From contig NC_091667.1 in assembly GCF_042453785.1 (NCBI RefSeq), forward strand, positions 11,932,001 through 11,996,000: a stretch of DNA of 64,000 bases, in the 5' to 3' direction. The notes under the pieces were generated by a model. The model saw nothing but the letters and a program-made list of their open reading frames with translations, did not search any database and was not told the DNA's origin. This stretch comes from Malus domestica. Its lineage: Eukaryota > Streptophyta > Magnoliopsida > Rosales > Rosaceae. How positions within the stretch are numbered: position 1 is the stretch's first letter; every line of letters begins with the position of its first letter. A program made the position numbers and the translations under genes. Shown in pieces: positions 22,331-33,110 of this stretch.

Positions 22331-23683
22331 ATGGGTGATAGAAGAAGGCGTAGCATGGCAATGCAGATGGCACAATACCAAGCAAGGATTGAGATTGAGG
22401 ATGCAAAATTGTTCAACGCCGAAGATGAACTTGTGAACTCGTTTATGCAATCTGAGCACCATGGTGAATCTAGCCATCGCGGTTCTGTCACAGGGCGTTC
22501 ATTTGTGCAGCGTGATAGAGAAGAGTGTCATGACCGAATGATAAAAGATTATTTCATCGAGCATCCAAAATTTCTTGCTCATGATTTTCGGAGGTGGTTT
22601 CGGATGAGGAAAGAGCTTTTTGAAAGTATCTTGAACGTAGTTATCAATCATGACCACTACTTTGCAAAGAAGATAGATGTCGCAGGTCGACAAGGTCTAT
22701 CACCTTATCAGAAGCTCCCATTTACTTTTCGTATGCTACCTAATAGGTGCTCTGCAGACTCAACTGACGAGTATTACCGACTTGCAGAGAGTACTGCTAT
22801 TGAGAACATGACGCACTTCTGTAAGGTAATTAAAGCCATATATGGAACCACATACCTCCACAAGCCAAATCGTGAAGACTTGAAGAGGTTTTTGCGCAAG
22901 GCAAACAAAAGAGGCTTCCCTGGCATGATAAGAAGTCTCGATTGTATGCATTGGGAGTGGAAGAATTGTCCTACTGCTTGGGTTGGCCAATTCAAAGGTC
23001 GTCATAACAAGCCAATCATCGTGCTCGAAGCTGTGGCATCTTACGACACATAGATTTGGCATGCTTTCTTCGGCACTCATAGATCAAACAACGATATCAA
23101 CGTTCTTTGGTCTTCTCCTCTGTTCGATGATGTTGTCAATGGATGGGCACCATAATTTCGGTATAAGGTAAATGGTAATAGGTATGAGCTAGGTTACTAC
23201 CTAACTGATGGTATTTATCCTAGTTTGTCTACCTTTGTCAAAAGTTTTTCTCATCCCGATAGTGCAAAGAAGAAATTATTTTCGCAGAGGCAAGAGTCTT
23301 ACAGGAAGGATGTGGAGAGAGAGTTCAAGATCCTGCAAGCTCGATGGGCCATTGTTAGAGGGCCTGCACGATTTTGGCAAACCGAAGACCTCCATTCAGT
23401 CATGATGACGTGCATAATTTTGCACAACATGATTGTGGAAGATGAGTACATCGAAATTGAAGAAGATTCAGACGAAGATGTGGATGATGACCAACCAACA
23501 CATGCGAGAGCTATTGCAAGAGATGTTGAATATCTCGCTTCAACCACATATGAGACCCGACAGGATAGGGTCACCTTGAGTGAGTATATGAGACGTTTAA
23601 ATAGAATTCAAGATCCTCAATGTCATAACACACTCCGCAAGGATTTGGTTGAGCATGTATGGCGCCGAGAAGGTCAACGTTGA
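22331..23683 (+). pseudogene. PIF/Harbinger DDE transposase (H1)
   Basis: One reading frame of about 450 codons, ATG to TGA, broken only by TAG at 23051-23053 and TAA at 23153-23155. Order: Gln/Met-rich N-terminus, a conserved domain with HDFRRWFRMRKELFESI, then the DDE nuclease. Catalytic Asp 1 is in SLDCMHWEWKNCP, Asp 2 in NNDINVLWSSPLFDD, and Glu in CIILHNMIVEDE, all present. KDVEREFKILQARWAIV is also typical. It cuts and pastes DNA with a 3-bp TTA/TAA target and needs a Myb-like partner, encoded convergently at 24184-24994. The first stop replaces Trp in the ...*IWHAFFG motif (TGG to TAG). Confidence 0.92.
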
Positions 23684-24069
23684 TGATATTAATTAAGCAT
23701 TTATGTAATAATTTTAAGTGTACTATGTTGTTATTTTCTAGTAATAAATTTAAGTGTCTTCTTGTGCAAAGTATTTTGTCTAGTACGTTGGATAAATTAT
23801 TGAATGGAGGTTGAATTATTGAAGACATCTATTCTACATCAAAGTGTGGAATAATAAGTACAATCATTATTGAAGGCATCTAGATTAATAGAAACAATAA
23901 TTAATAAGACATAAATTTAATAAAATACATAAACCGCATAAACTTAATACAATCGATAATTCATAAACCACATAATTAATAAACTACATAAACTTAATAC
24001 AAACGAAAATTAATAAACTTAATTAATAAAGCACATAATTCATACACTACATCAACTTAATAATCATAT
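23684..24069. other. AT-rich spacer between the convergent H1 genes
   Basis: About 386 bp of taaactacataaacttaat-type low-complexity sequence. No ORF. Probably holds the 3' ends of both H1 transcripts. Confidence 0.6.
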
Positions 24070-24183
24070 CCACCATCTTCACTTGGTGATGGACTTCGTA
24101 CAGGACTTGGGATATAGGGTTCAGAGAATTCATCATCTTGAAACATACTCCTTGAGGCAAACTTTCGCAAAATTTCCTTTTGT

Positions 24184-24994
24184 TTACAACTTCTTCCTCT
24201 CTGGAGTGTATTTGTTGAGGTCCTCCATCATCAAATTAATTTCAAACCTATCTTGCTCCCTATCCAAGATTTGCTTCATTTGCAAACGCATTCGGGCCGT
24301 TTCTTCTTGGCGAGCGCTATGGGTTTCGTTCAATTTTGCAATTCCGGTAGCAAAGTGTCCACTCATCGGATCTTGGGACTTTCCTTTTCTTTTTGCTTCC
24401 TTTTGCTTATCTCTTCATGAGGGCCTTGCAAAAGAAGGAGATGGGGTCATTTCATTGACACCTTCATCTCCGGCATTTGTCTGTGCGGCTTCACGCTGAA
24501 ATAATCTTCCCCATTGTTGGTCCGCATCGGTTCCCCACCTCGGACAATCCTTGAGGACGTCCCAAGCATGTTGCAACTTAAAAACTTGATTTTTTGGTGT
24601 TACTCTTGTCTTGTAAATTTCCATTGCTTTGTCACCCTACGCAAAAAATACATAAAAATAATATTATGTACATGACAAATAAAATACTAAGAACAAAACT
24701 CACAACTTTTGTGGCACTCCTTCCACCAGCCATGCCAACCACGGCTCTCTCCAAGCTTCCCCTCCATAAAGTGCATGCTTTGTTGATAGTCTTCCATTGA
24801 TCATAAACACCACCACCGTCCCTCCCGCCGCCATTGTAGTTTTCTTGAAACTTTGCAATGATTTTATCCCACAAAACTTTCTTATTTTAATTTGTGCCAA
24901 CTGCACCATTTTCGCTAACAGAAACTCATGCCAAGCATAAAGCAACATCTTCCTCATAGGTCCAATTACGACCTCTAATATGCTCTCTTGCCAT
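24184..24994 (-). pseudogene. Harbinger Myb/SANT-like DNA-binding partner (H1)
   Basis: Starts at 24994 with MAREHIRGRNWTYEEDVALC, the first helix of a SANT/Myb-like domain (W-T-EED). Frameshifts follow near 24900. A GT-AG intron is visible at about 24639-24705 (donor GTGAGT, acceptor GCGTAG). The next exon has KLQHAWDVLKDCPRWG, then a Gln/Glu/Arg-rich coiled-coil tail (ARMRLQMKQILDREQDRFE). An in-frame TGA lies at 24415-24417. In known Harbinger systems such a protein imports the transposase and binds the transposon ends. Confidence 0.78.
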
Positions 24995-25605
24995 GTTAAA
25001 CAATTTGGAAATGGAAAGAAATGGTAGAAAGATAAATTGGAAGAATTGTAGGAGAAAATTGAGTTTTGTGTGGATGTTTGAACAAATACATAGGTGTATT
25101 TATAGAGTTTTTTGGTGAGTTTTGAGTTAAATAATTTTTTTAATTATTTTAGCCGTTGGATTTAAATTTGGGCCGTTAGATCTTTTTTTAACCGTTAGAT
25201 TTGATTATATTTGATCTCAGCCGTTGAATTCAATGTATTTTAAAATAACATATTTTTTAAAAATTAAATTTGAATCTGGACCATTGGATCAACCAACAGT
25301 CCTTAAATAATGGCTGTCGGATGGGGAATATAGCCGTTAGGCTCGGGGGAAGTGGCCAACAGGAGCCTGACAGTGGGCCCCCACTTTGTCGGGAGCAAAT
25401 TTGAAGTAGGCCCGTGGGGTGCGTCCGTGAGTGGGTGGGCCGAGCGTGGTCCAATTTCGGGCGAGTCCATGCAGATGGGGGGGGGGGGGAGGGGAATTTA
25501 GCCCAGTTTTAGCATTTGGCTTTTAGCCCAATGCTTTAGCTTGGGTTGGGTGGTGTTTGGGGGGAAATTTTGGGAGGAAATTTGGCAAATAACCCATGGC
25601 TAGAT

Positions 25606-26471
25606 AGAGTCTAAGAGTGCTAAGAACAGAGGTCTTATCAATACAGAGTATTTATCAAATATAGCCAAAAATTAACTCTTAATTTAAAAAATGTCACTTT
25701 TTATAAAAAGTTTCAAATATATCCAAAATTTAATTTATTTAGACACAAATACCCTCAAATTTAATAGTTAAATAAATTAAAGGCTTTTTAGCTACTGTCG
25801 CCTCAAGCTCCAATCTAACTTTTGCTTCTACACTCCACCACCACAACCCTATTCCCTTCGACCCCCTCATCATCGACATTGAACGCCGCGGCGGTTACCG
25901 CAAGTAGGAGCAGCAAAATTTCAATCATGCCGTCAACGCCTTTTTTCTTATTAATATCATTTTTAATTTTAAATATAAAAATAATTTTCGAAGTTAATCC
26001 ACATGTCATTATATGATTGTATTTGTGAGACCCACGTGGCGCCACATCATCACACCAACAGAGCAATTGAAAGATTTTTCACAAAAAACTAAAATGATCA
26101 CGATGGACAAATTCAAACAAATACTAAAATGATTCACGATAGACAAATTCAAAAACACTATTATTGATTATCGTTAATTGTTAAGAATCAGATTAAGGAG
26201 TTATATCAATGTCACGAATCATTTTGGCTAAAAAGCCTTTAATTTATTGATTGTTAAATTTAAGGGTATTTATGTCTATTTAGGTGAAATTTTGAATATA
26301 TTTGAATGATTTTATAAAAAGTGACATTTTTGAAATTAAAGGTTAATTTTTTGTTATATTTGATAAATACTCATCGATGATACAACTGCTCCTTTTGAAT
26401 CAGTTAAAGAGGATGTTTTCATATTTGGAGGAATTGTTGATTGGAAAGCCCGTAGAATCTAAATCATGGAG
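25606..26471 (+). pseudogene. Exon fragment of a WEB1-family (chloroplast movement) gene, interrupted
   Basis: 25606-25645 reads ESKSAKNRGLINT and 26373-26471 reads [28 protein letters not shown], stop, IME. This is the start of the conserved WEB/PMI region (family form [33 protein letters not shown]). The stop at the Gln position is CAA to TAA. A possible splice donor (gtgcgt) follows at once, where I would expect the exon to end. The coiled-coil exons were not found downstream. A Mutator-like element splits the exon (25646-26372). Assignment from remembered family motifs, not a search. Confidence 0.6.
25646..26372. mobile_element. Mutator-like non-autonomous element with 147-bp TIRs
   Basis: Left arm 25646-25792 and right arm 26227-26372 are near-complete inverted repeats (gagtatttatcaaatatagc inward; gctaaaaagcctttaattta at the inner edges). 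Long TIRs suit a Mutator-like element. Flanks atcaataca and atcgatgataca look like an altered 9-bp duplication. The 434-bp core has no credible gene. Confidence 0.8.
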
Positions 26472-28055
26472 GTGCGTTTTTCTATATTTATTCTGTTTTA
26501 TTAGCTATGCGCTTATATTTAATTTTCTTTTTAAATCATCTGTTACTCTGTGCATATATGAAGAAGATTGAGTTTTAGGTTTTTAGCAACTTCGTATTTT
26601 CATGTTTTGACGATGGGAATATTTAGAAAACAGTTTTGACGACGGAGATTGCCTGTCGAGTGGGAGGACTTGGCTTTTGGGGACATGATAAATTCAAATT
26701 TTAACAGATGTTTGTTTTCTTCCATTTTCCCAGTTTGTTGGTTTCTAATTTCTCTTTGGAATGAATTGAACTCTCCAGTGTGGTGTGGTGTGAGTACATA
26801 ACATTATAATTGGTACTGTTTAAAGAATCCACAAAATGCTATCTGTTTTTCTCCTGTCAATTTAATCTTCTTCTGGGTGAAGAGAATGAATTGGCAGAAA
26901 AAAGTTTTGATTTTGCTTATTGGGTTCAATCCTTTTCCTTCCCCAAACTGTTTGGTTGCCGAGAAAACGATGGAACAGGAACAAAATAAACATTGATTTG
27001 GTTGTATTAATTTTTCCTCATTTAGGTAATTACAGATGCGGTTTATATTCCTCTAATGTAAGAGATGAGTTCTTGAAACCAGAAGAAGTTATTGTTGAAT
27101 TAATGCTGAATTAGATGCATTTAGATTTAATTAGTTATGAATTATCCATGTTCCTAATCAGCGATTCATTCTTTTCCTTTTCAACATGAGTTGGCCAAAA
27201 TTTTCTTTAACCATTGAATGAAGTGAAAACAGATGTTGGTTTGGTAGATGGTTTTATGAAATTGGGTCGATGAAACTGAACCATGTAGTTGAATTTAACT
27301 CAGTTGCGTGCTGGTTTGAGTTTTCTCATGTCTTAAACTTGGTGCTTGCGATTCCTGCTGTTGTTTGCTTTCAACTTGGCAGCAAACCAAACTCATTTGT
27401 GGGTTGGTTTATTTTTAATGTTGTATGATGAGGTGGTCGTTTCTGTCTATACATGTTTCTGTTTAATCTATTCTATGTGTCTATACATGTTTGTGTGTTT
27501 AATTTATTGCATAAGTCTTGATAAAAAATAAAGACTGCAAAACTTCTAAGAATACCCTAAATCCCAATGGACACTAAGTGTAGTCAATCTTCAGAACAAC
27601 TTTTTTTTGGGGGGGGGGGGGGGGGGGGGGGTGTTGGGGTTGGGGAGGGATAGTGGTTGTCCCAGATTACTGGATTATGGTTGTTAAATTGACACATTCT
27701 TAGATTATTGGATTATGGTTATTTACCTTCTGTCTAAATTTAGCATGTTTGAGAATTGCTAATGGATTTACTACGTTTCAAAATTTTAGAATTTTGGATC
27801 GTTGGAGTGAGAACTTGGTTCTTTGGCATTTTGAGGTATATAATCATACACCTTTTTTTGTTTAGAGCTTAATCAAGGGGACATCCTTATTTAGATTTTC
27901 TTCTCTGTGAAAAAGAGAATTAGACCTCAATTTTGTTTTAGGATTCTCTAATTTATGTGATGTTTGATACGTATTTTATGGTTTGTGTTTTGTGGATTTT
28001 AGGAATTTGGATTTGGTATAAACTATTTGCATATATTATGTTGAATTATTCTACT
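26472..28055. other. No gene recognised; intron-like host DNA
   Basis: T-rich sequence in the style of a plant intron or intergenic spacer. Short ORFs only. It may be the remaining intron of the WEB-like fragment or the region upstream of the candidate gene at 34580. It includes the G tract at 27609-27631. Confidence 0.4.
27609..27631 (+). repeat. Uninterrupted G tract (23 bases)
   Basis: Eight T followed by 23 consecutive G, then gtgttggggttgggg. Potential G-quadruplex-forming; length may be unreliable because homopolymers are error-prone. Confidence 0.85.
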
Positions 28056-28585
28056 ATATCTGACACACCTCAACCCGAATCAGGGCATGTTGACCGTCAC
28101 GTGAGAGTGACGTAGACATGTGCATTGTGCGGAAACAATAATGATAATAGAGAATACGAATAATTGAAAACCAACTCATAAAAGTACTAGTTAAGATAAG
28201 TGCTATAATATGTGTGAATACATAATCAGAGCGTAAGTAGCCTAAGTTCAGTCCAGAAAACAAGTACTAATTAAACGACACCTAAAGATGCCCTACATTT
28301 GTGATAGTCTGTCAGAACCTCTAATCAATCCTCGTGAGCCACCAACGGATAAGCTTATCTAAAACCTGGAGGGGCGTAAAACAGAAAGTGTGAATGGGCA
28401 AAAACAAAGCTTTTCAAAACCATTTCATTTATCAAATGCTTTAACCCCTCGCTGTAAAACATGTATAACTTTCCCAGAAATGGAATATATATATATATAT
28501 CTCAATTCATGCTTCACATATCCATATTCACAAGTATGCCATGACAATTATATAATAGAATGAGAAACTCAGGTGAAAATAATAA

Positions 28586-28850
28586 CATATTAGCCGGAAC
28601 CCCCGTAGAGGTCTGTACGGCTGAATTCATAGCTCATTAGTCAATCTAGCCGGAGTCACCGAAGGTGACCTGTATGGCACTACATCTGCACACGAGTCGG
28701 AACCACCTGTAGTGGTCTGTACGACAAGACTGGGTGTAATATAGTTATGCTCAATGCTACGCTCTCATGATAGCTGTGCGATAAATCGCTAATCACCTAC
28801 GAGTCGGAACCGCCTATAGTGGTCTGTACAACAAGATTGTGCACCTAAAT
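28586..28850. repeat. Four imperfect 35-40 bp repeats in the large LTR
   Basis: Units begin near 28592, 28648, 28694 and 28801 and follow the pattern agccggaacc-(ccg/acc)-gtag-ggtctgtacggc. Units 3 and 4 (gagtcggaaccrcctrtagtggtctgtac) are nearly identical. Spacing is irregular, so this is a dispersed motif array rather than a clean tandem repeat. Confidence 0.7.
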
Positions 28851-30181
28851 TGGATCCAATGTATAGTGCGGGAGGTGACATCATATACAGGCCTACCATA
28901 TCTCTGGCTAAATCACTAACACCAGGGTGCAAGTTTATGAGCTCTATGTTTCTCAATTAATCACAACCGTTATTCACATTCACAATTCATAAACTCACCT
29001 GGGGCTTACCTGAGCATCCACAGCACCACAATTATATATATATGCAAACATCATATGCATATTCTAAATGTAAGACATTTGGCATGGCAATTTAAATCAT
29101 AACTCATTTAAATGCATTTTCTGGGAAAGATACCAAGCATATACATATATACTTAAAACCAAAAGCCCACTCACTGGTATGTCGAAGGATTGTAGCCCCC
29201 GAGCCGCCCTTGACTGCGCTCGTCCTTGGGATAGGTCTCACCTATATGCGAAATAACTGAATAAACATTATTTAAATCACATAGACAAAACTAGCTAATA
29301 ACTTATCATACAATGCTCAAATGGGATGTTTGAATACACCAACATGATCTACATAACCTCACGAACATCTCTATATTTTTAGAAATTTTTTCCGATCACC
29401 CATGCGCCACCACGAGCAGGCGGAGGCACGGTAACACGCGCAGGGAATCCTAACGGAATCCCTAACTGCCCTTAGGAATATTCAGTCAAAATAAAGGAAT
29501 ATTCCATCCAAATAAAGGAATATTCCGTCGAAATTACCTGACGCCGTTACCCTCCATTAGGAATATTCCGTCAACTTTGACGGAATATTCTTCTTTCTTC
29601 TCTGGTGAACCTCGCCGGTCTCCGTCGTCACCGGAAAACTGGAAAATGTTTAAACCTTCATTTCTCTTCCATTTCTCAACCAAATTTCATGAAATCTTAA
29701 CCAAAATGAAGCTTAGGACTAGAAGAACACAATCTTACCAATTTCAAGCTCCAAAAATCACGGGATTTCGCCGGAGAAAGCACGATGATTCTAGCCAAAT
29801 TTCAAACTCGCCAAACTCGACTTCCCGACATCCAAAACAATTCGTTTTTCTTCTTCGAACTTCGTAAAGACATTTTAAAGCTTCCTAGAGGCTTAAAATC
29901 TTATAAAAACTTCACATTTACGTGTGCATGAACAGTACCTCGAATCTGGGTTATCTGGTTTTCTAGAAATCGAGGGTTTCACGTGCAAAGAAAGGTATGG
30001 TTGTGATCCTTAGCTTGCCAAGAACTCAAAGACACCAACTTTAGCTTTGATTCGTGAGTGATCGAGGGGTTTTGAAACTGGTCCGTACATTGTATGGAAA
30101 ATGGGAAGAAACTCGAGAGGGAGGAGAGAGAGAGTGTGTGTGTCAACGGGAGAGAGAGTGAGAGTGGGTGTGTGTGTGTGT

Positions 30182-31899
30182 TGATAGGAGCATATTTATG
30201 CGACTTAGTTAGCTTGTTCTTGTGCATTTGTGTTGTTATTTCTTAGTTAATTATGTATTTTAAGCTATTTTCGTGTGTTTGTAGGTCATAATAACAAAGT
30301 TGGCAAGAAAGTGCATTTTGGAGCATTTTAGAGCATTTTTTAGCCAAGATTGGATAGTGCAAGCATGGAGACATGAGGATGGACGTTTTTGAAGATTTGA
30401 AGGCTATAAATCAGCATGTGTGTGTGCAAGTGTGTTGACCTACAACTCCAAACATCCATCCACTACACCCATTACATCCACTCATTACCAAACACTCACC
30501 CACTACACCCATTACATCCACTCATTACAACTCCATACACTCCTCTCCCTAGCCTATAAATACATCCACCCTTCACCATAATTTGGGGGAAATCCATCCA
30601 AAGACACTACATTCATATCTCACAACTCCATACATTTACACTTTCATTCCTTGGGAGAGAACACAATCCACCCATCCACCCTTCACCATAACTCACCTAT
30701 ATCCATCCACCACCATAATTTACCACTCATCCATCAAACCACACCTTGTGCCGCAACAAAGAGAAGAATGAGGACCCTTGGACGTGCTTGCCATTCAAGT
30801 TGGATTGTTGGAGCATTTTTAGGTGTTTTCTTTCGTTTGTTTTCAATGTCTAAATTTGTTTATCATTGCTTTGTAAGTATGAGAAACTAAACCCCCCTTA
30901 GCTAGGGGGAATTCGAAACCATGTTCATGCTTGCAATATGATTTGATTACTTTCAGTTGTGATTCATAAGTTGTGAATTCAATTTACTTATCCATTTGAA
31001 TTAAAACTGATTTGTGTATGTTGGTTGAGAGTGCACGCTTAATTTCCATGCATAAATATGATGCTAGGATATAAGGGAGTTTCATCTAATCGTTATGAAC
31101 TTATATTCACAAGTAGTAAAGGTTGTTCGTCACAACCGTGTTAAGTAAATTCTTGGCATAAGTTTCATGCAATTCATAGTTACAAGTGTTTCGTCAATGC
31201 TTATGATGTTCATAGAACTTAATGATTCTTGCTTGTATCTCTATTATGCAATTCATGTAGGAAACTTGTGGGGAATGCTTTGGGTTGTTGTATGCAATCA
31301 TCCAATTCAATGAAATTAGGAAAATCTGAGGATTAATTTAAGCGTACCTAATTAATCTGGGGTGTTGAGGTTCATGGTTTATTGAAAAGCAACTGGAAAT
31401 CATTTTATATGCAAGTATGTCATGTGTGGAGAAGAACCTCCTAGCTAGCCTTCCATCCATTCAATTTACTCAAATTCGCGTAGATTTCATTAGTTCTTTA
31501 ATTTACTTGTTTTGTTTTCCTTATTTTCGTCCAAAACCAAAATCCCCTTATTTTATTAAAGTCATATTAGTTAGTACTTGTTTTAGATTGTGTTTTTAAG
31601 TGTTTTAAGTCAAGATAAAATCAATTTTCTTCCAAACTTAGTGTTAGTGGCAGAAACTGCCTTAGAGTTGTTTTTAGGCAGTTTTGAGTCTCTATAATCT
31701 GTTTTGAGTCTTGTGGCCTTGTTTTGAGTCTTGTAAGTTTAATTTCATGCTTTTAAGTTTGTTTTCACATATTTAAGTCAGTTTCAAGTGTTTTAGCAAT
31801 CCCTCCTAATCCCCGGCCTAGAACGATCCCTACTTACATTCTTTACTACAATTGACAACAAGAGGGTTTAATTTGTGTGTTAAGATAATTTTCGCATCA
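30182..31899. mobile_element. Solo LTR, family S, 1718 bp, nested in the large LTR
   Basis: Starts tgataggagcatatttatgc and ends ttttcgcatca. The duplication tgtgt is exact at 30177-30181 and 31900-31904; it lies in a TG-repeat, which lowers its weight. Aligned end to end with 14426-16357. A TATA-like cctataaatacat lies near 30551. No internal domain. Confidence 0.85.
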
Positions 31900-32239
31900 T
31901 GTGTCCACATGGGTCACCTACCAAAACCAACAAAATCTTACTTTTAATTGGGTCCAATTAACTAGGAATAGAACTAATTGGTTCGCAAGCTTAAGTCTAA
32001 ACCACACTCCACAATGAAACTCAACATCTAAGGGTATATAAGAGCAAGTCCACCCCTGAGGACTTTGTGCCAGCACCCAGCCCATTTATCCACTCCAGGG
32101 AACAGTAACATACTCCAATGAACAGTAATATGCCAATGCATCTCCACCCCTAAAAAAATGCGCTGGCACCCAGTGAAAAAATGCGCTGGCATCCAGCCCA
32201 TTTAAAATATTTTTAAATTTTTTCTAAAAGAATAAAATA

Positions 32240-32590
32240 ATAAAATAGTTTTAATTTCAGATAGGATTTTTAACCAATCTCATCATGCCACGTGCAATTA
32301 TCCAAACGTATTATTTTGTGAATAGATTTCCGCTAAGATTTTCAACCAATCCCGACTCGCCACGTGTCACTTCCGTTTTACAATAATTTATCCAAGATTT
32401 CGATAAGATTTTCAACCAATCACGTCATGCCACGTGTCATTATCCGAATGTATTATTTTGTGGATAGATTTCCAATAATATTTTCGACCAATCCCGACAC
32501 ACCACGTGTCACTTCCGGTTTACAATAATTTAGCCAAGATTTCGATAAGATTTTCAACCAATCACGTAGTGCCACGTGGCATTATCCAGA
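32240..32590. repeat. Array of CCAAT plus CACGTG modules in H2
   Basis: Five copies of a unit reading roughly attttcaaccaatc-N6-gccacgtg(t/g)ca, near 32263, 32338, 32408, 32480 and 32550, with alternating tattattttgtg and tacaataattta spacers. It lies directly upstream of the transposase start. The G-box-like CACGTG core is in every unit except the last, which reads gccacgtggc. Confidence 0.75.
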
Positions 32591-32717
32591 ACCTCATCCT
32601 TTCTTTTTTTGTCCATATAAACCCTACATCCCTACATCCATCCTCACACCAAGCTCAATCCTTCTTTTTAGCTCACAATACTTGTTCATCGTTTTCAAAT
32701 CTTGAGTTCTTATTACA

Positions 32718-33110
32718 ATGTCTTCTTCAAGGAGAGTGTATAAACAGTTGCAGGAGCAACAGAAAAGGTTGTTGGCACAACAGGCAGAATTGGCCAATCT
32801 CGAGGAAGGTGGAGGTGGAGATGAGGCTTTCTTCATGGAGGAGGATGAGGATGATCACCATAGAAGGCAGAGGGCCTCACATTCCCGTCATGTCATGGAA
32901 GTCGTGGGTTAGATAGCCAAACCAAGACGTGCTGCAAACCTTGATAGAAAAAAGGGAAAAACGAGGTAAAGATCTAATGGAAGATTATTTTATTCCCAAC
33001 AGCATATTCCCTGATCATGTTTTTAGACGTTGTTTTAGAATGCAACAAAATTTGTTCGACAAAATCATGAATGCTATTTGCAACCATGATCCATCTCATT
33101 ACCCGTAATC
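32718..33110 (+). pseudogene. Harbinger transposase N-terminal fragment (H2)
   Basis: ATG at 32718 opens a Gln/Glu-rich leader (RRVYKQLQEQQKRLLAQQ) and an acidic patch, then SHSRHVMEVVG and a TAG. Homology continues in shifted frames as IAKPRRAANLDR, MEDYFIPNSIFPDHVF and KIMNAICNHDPS, as in the H4 transposase (YFVRNSAFPDTY, KIMGAVCNHDS). The DDE core is deleted after 33110. Confidence 0.8.

Larger units (their letters stand above)
21929..25612 (+). mobile_element. PIF/Harbinger element H1, limits approximate
   Basis: Contains a DDE transposase pseudogene (plus, 22331-23683) and a Myb/SANT-like partner (minus, 24184-24994) arranged tail to tail, the standard two-gene Harbinger plan. The left limit is where gag homology ends; the right limit is before the WEB-like exon at 25606. 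Left subterminal region: 32-bp repeats (22110-22190). Right subterminal region: several ccgttggat-like repeats (25150-25330). I could not define a matching terminal inverted repeat or 3-bp duplication. Confidence 0.75.

Noticed and set aside
29577..29867. 96-codon plus-strand ORF
   Set aside because: Part of the large solo LTR on the strand opposite to its promoter; composition is that of a transcribed leader and no motif is present.
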